Positions 12,377 through 12,446 of a stretch of DNA of 12,446 nt are shown piece by piece (position 1 is the stretch's first letter; each line of letters begins with the position of its first letter). The translations under genes and the position numbers were made by a program. The DNA comes from DASUBN01 sp035465695 (lineage in GTDB: Bacteria > Pseudomonadota > Gammaproteobacteria > Natronospirales > REEB76), in contig DATIVR010000119.1 in assembly GCA_035465695.1 (NCBI GenBank), forward strand, positions 1 to 12,446, given 5' to 3'. Under the pieces are notes generated by a model. The model ran no database searches. It had not been told where the DNA came from and saw nothing but the letters and a program-made list of their open reading frames with translations.

Positions 12377-12446
12377 ATGTCGAAAGCCGGCGGTGAAGGA
12401 AGACGGGAAGGCGGGCTGGAAGCTCCCACGCGGCATCCCATCGAGT
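12377..12446 (+). CDS. Start of a probable Fe-S (GlpC/heterodisulfide-reductase-like) oxidoreductase, cut by window end
   Basis: GGAGG (12366-12370) lies 6 nt before ATG 12377 and the frame stays open to the end of the window (23 codons); ATG 12371 is an alternative in the same frame. The start EGGLEAPTRHPIE resembles the N-terminus of the (Fe-S)-binding oxidoreductases often encoded next to rubrerythrin in proteobacteria. The Cys-rich cluster region that would prove this lies outside the window, so the assignment rests on a short match and context. Confidence 0.5.
   Translation, partial: MSKAGGEGRREGGLEAPTRHPIE

Overview
The window looks like the chromosome of a high-GC gammaproteobacterium. 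The order xseB-ispA-dxs, a thiL and pgpA pair in one region, folE2, and a rubrerythrin followed by a putative Fe-S oxidoreductase all fit that group. The order or family cannot be fixed from sequence alone. No tRNA, rRNA, CRISPR array, IS element or transposase was seen.

Left part (1-4645, all +): the 3' end of thiL, a lipoprotein-like GH18 glycosidase, an M48/STE24-type membrane protease, pgpA, and a cytoplasmic Ser/Thr protein kinase fused to a degenerate cyclic-nucleotide-binding domain. thiL and pgpA are often direct neighbours, and here two cell-envelope genes sit between them. The kinase has its own good promoter with a very short leader.

Middle part (4661-7300, all -): two tandem secreted paralogs, about four-fifths identical by eye. 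They have signal peptides, six matching cysteines, an HExxE motif and a C-terminal half that resembles the plant EXORDIUM/Phi_1 family. Each gene has a similar promoter (TTGnAT, 16 bp, extended -10 TGC-TATnC), an untranslated leader of about 100 nt, and a hairpin followed by five U residues 25-30 nt before the start codon. Each also has its own intrinsic terminator after the stop. Paired leader terminators in front of paralogous exported proteins suggest transcription attenuation or an undescribed RNA switch. This is the most interesting signal in the window.

Right part (7383-12446): folE2 (-), a small HVA1/DUF2945 gene (+), and the operon xseB-ispA-dxs (-), which makes farnesyl diphosphate precursors and a subunit of exonuclease VII. 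Divergent from xseB is a rubrerythrin (+) with a consensus -35 promoter and a perfect 8-1-8 palindrome over the start point, probably a repressor site. A terminator follows it, and then the first codons of a probable Fe-S oxidoreductase that runs off the window.
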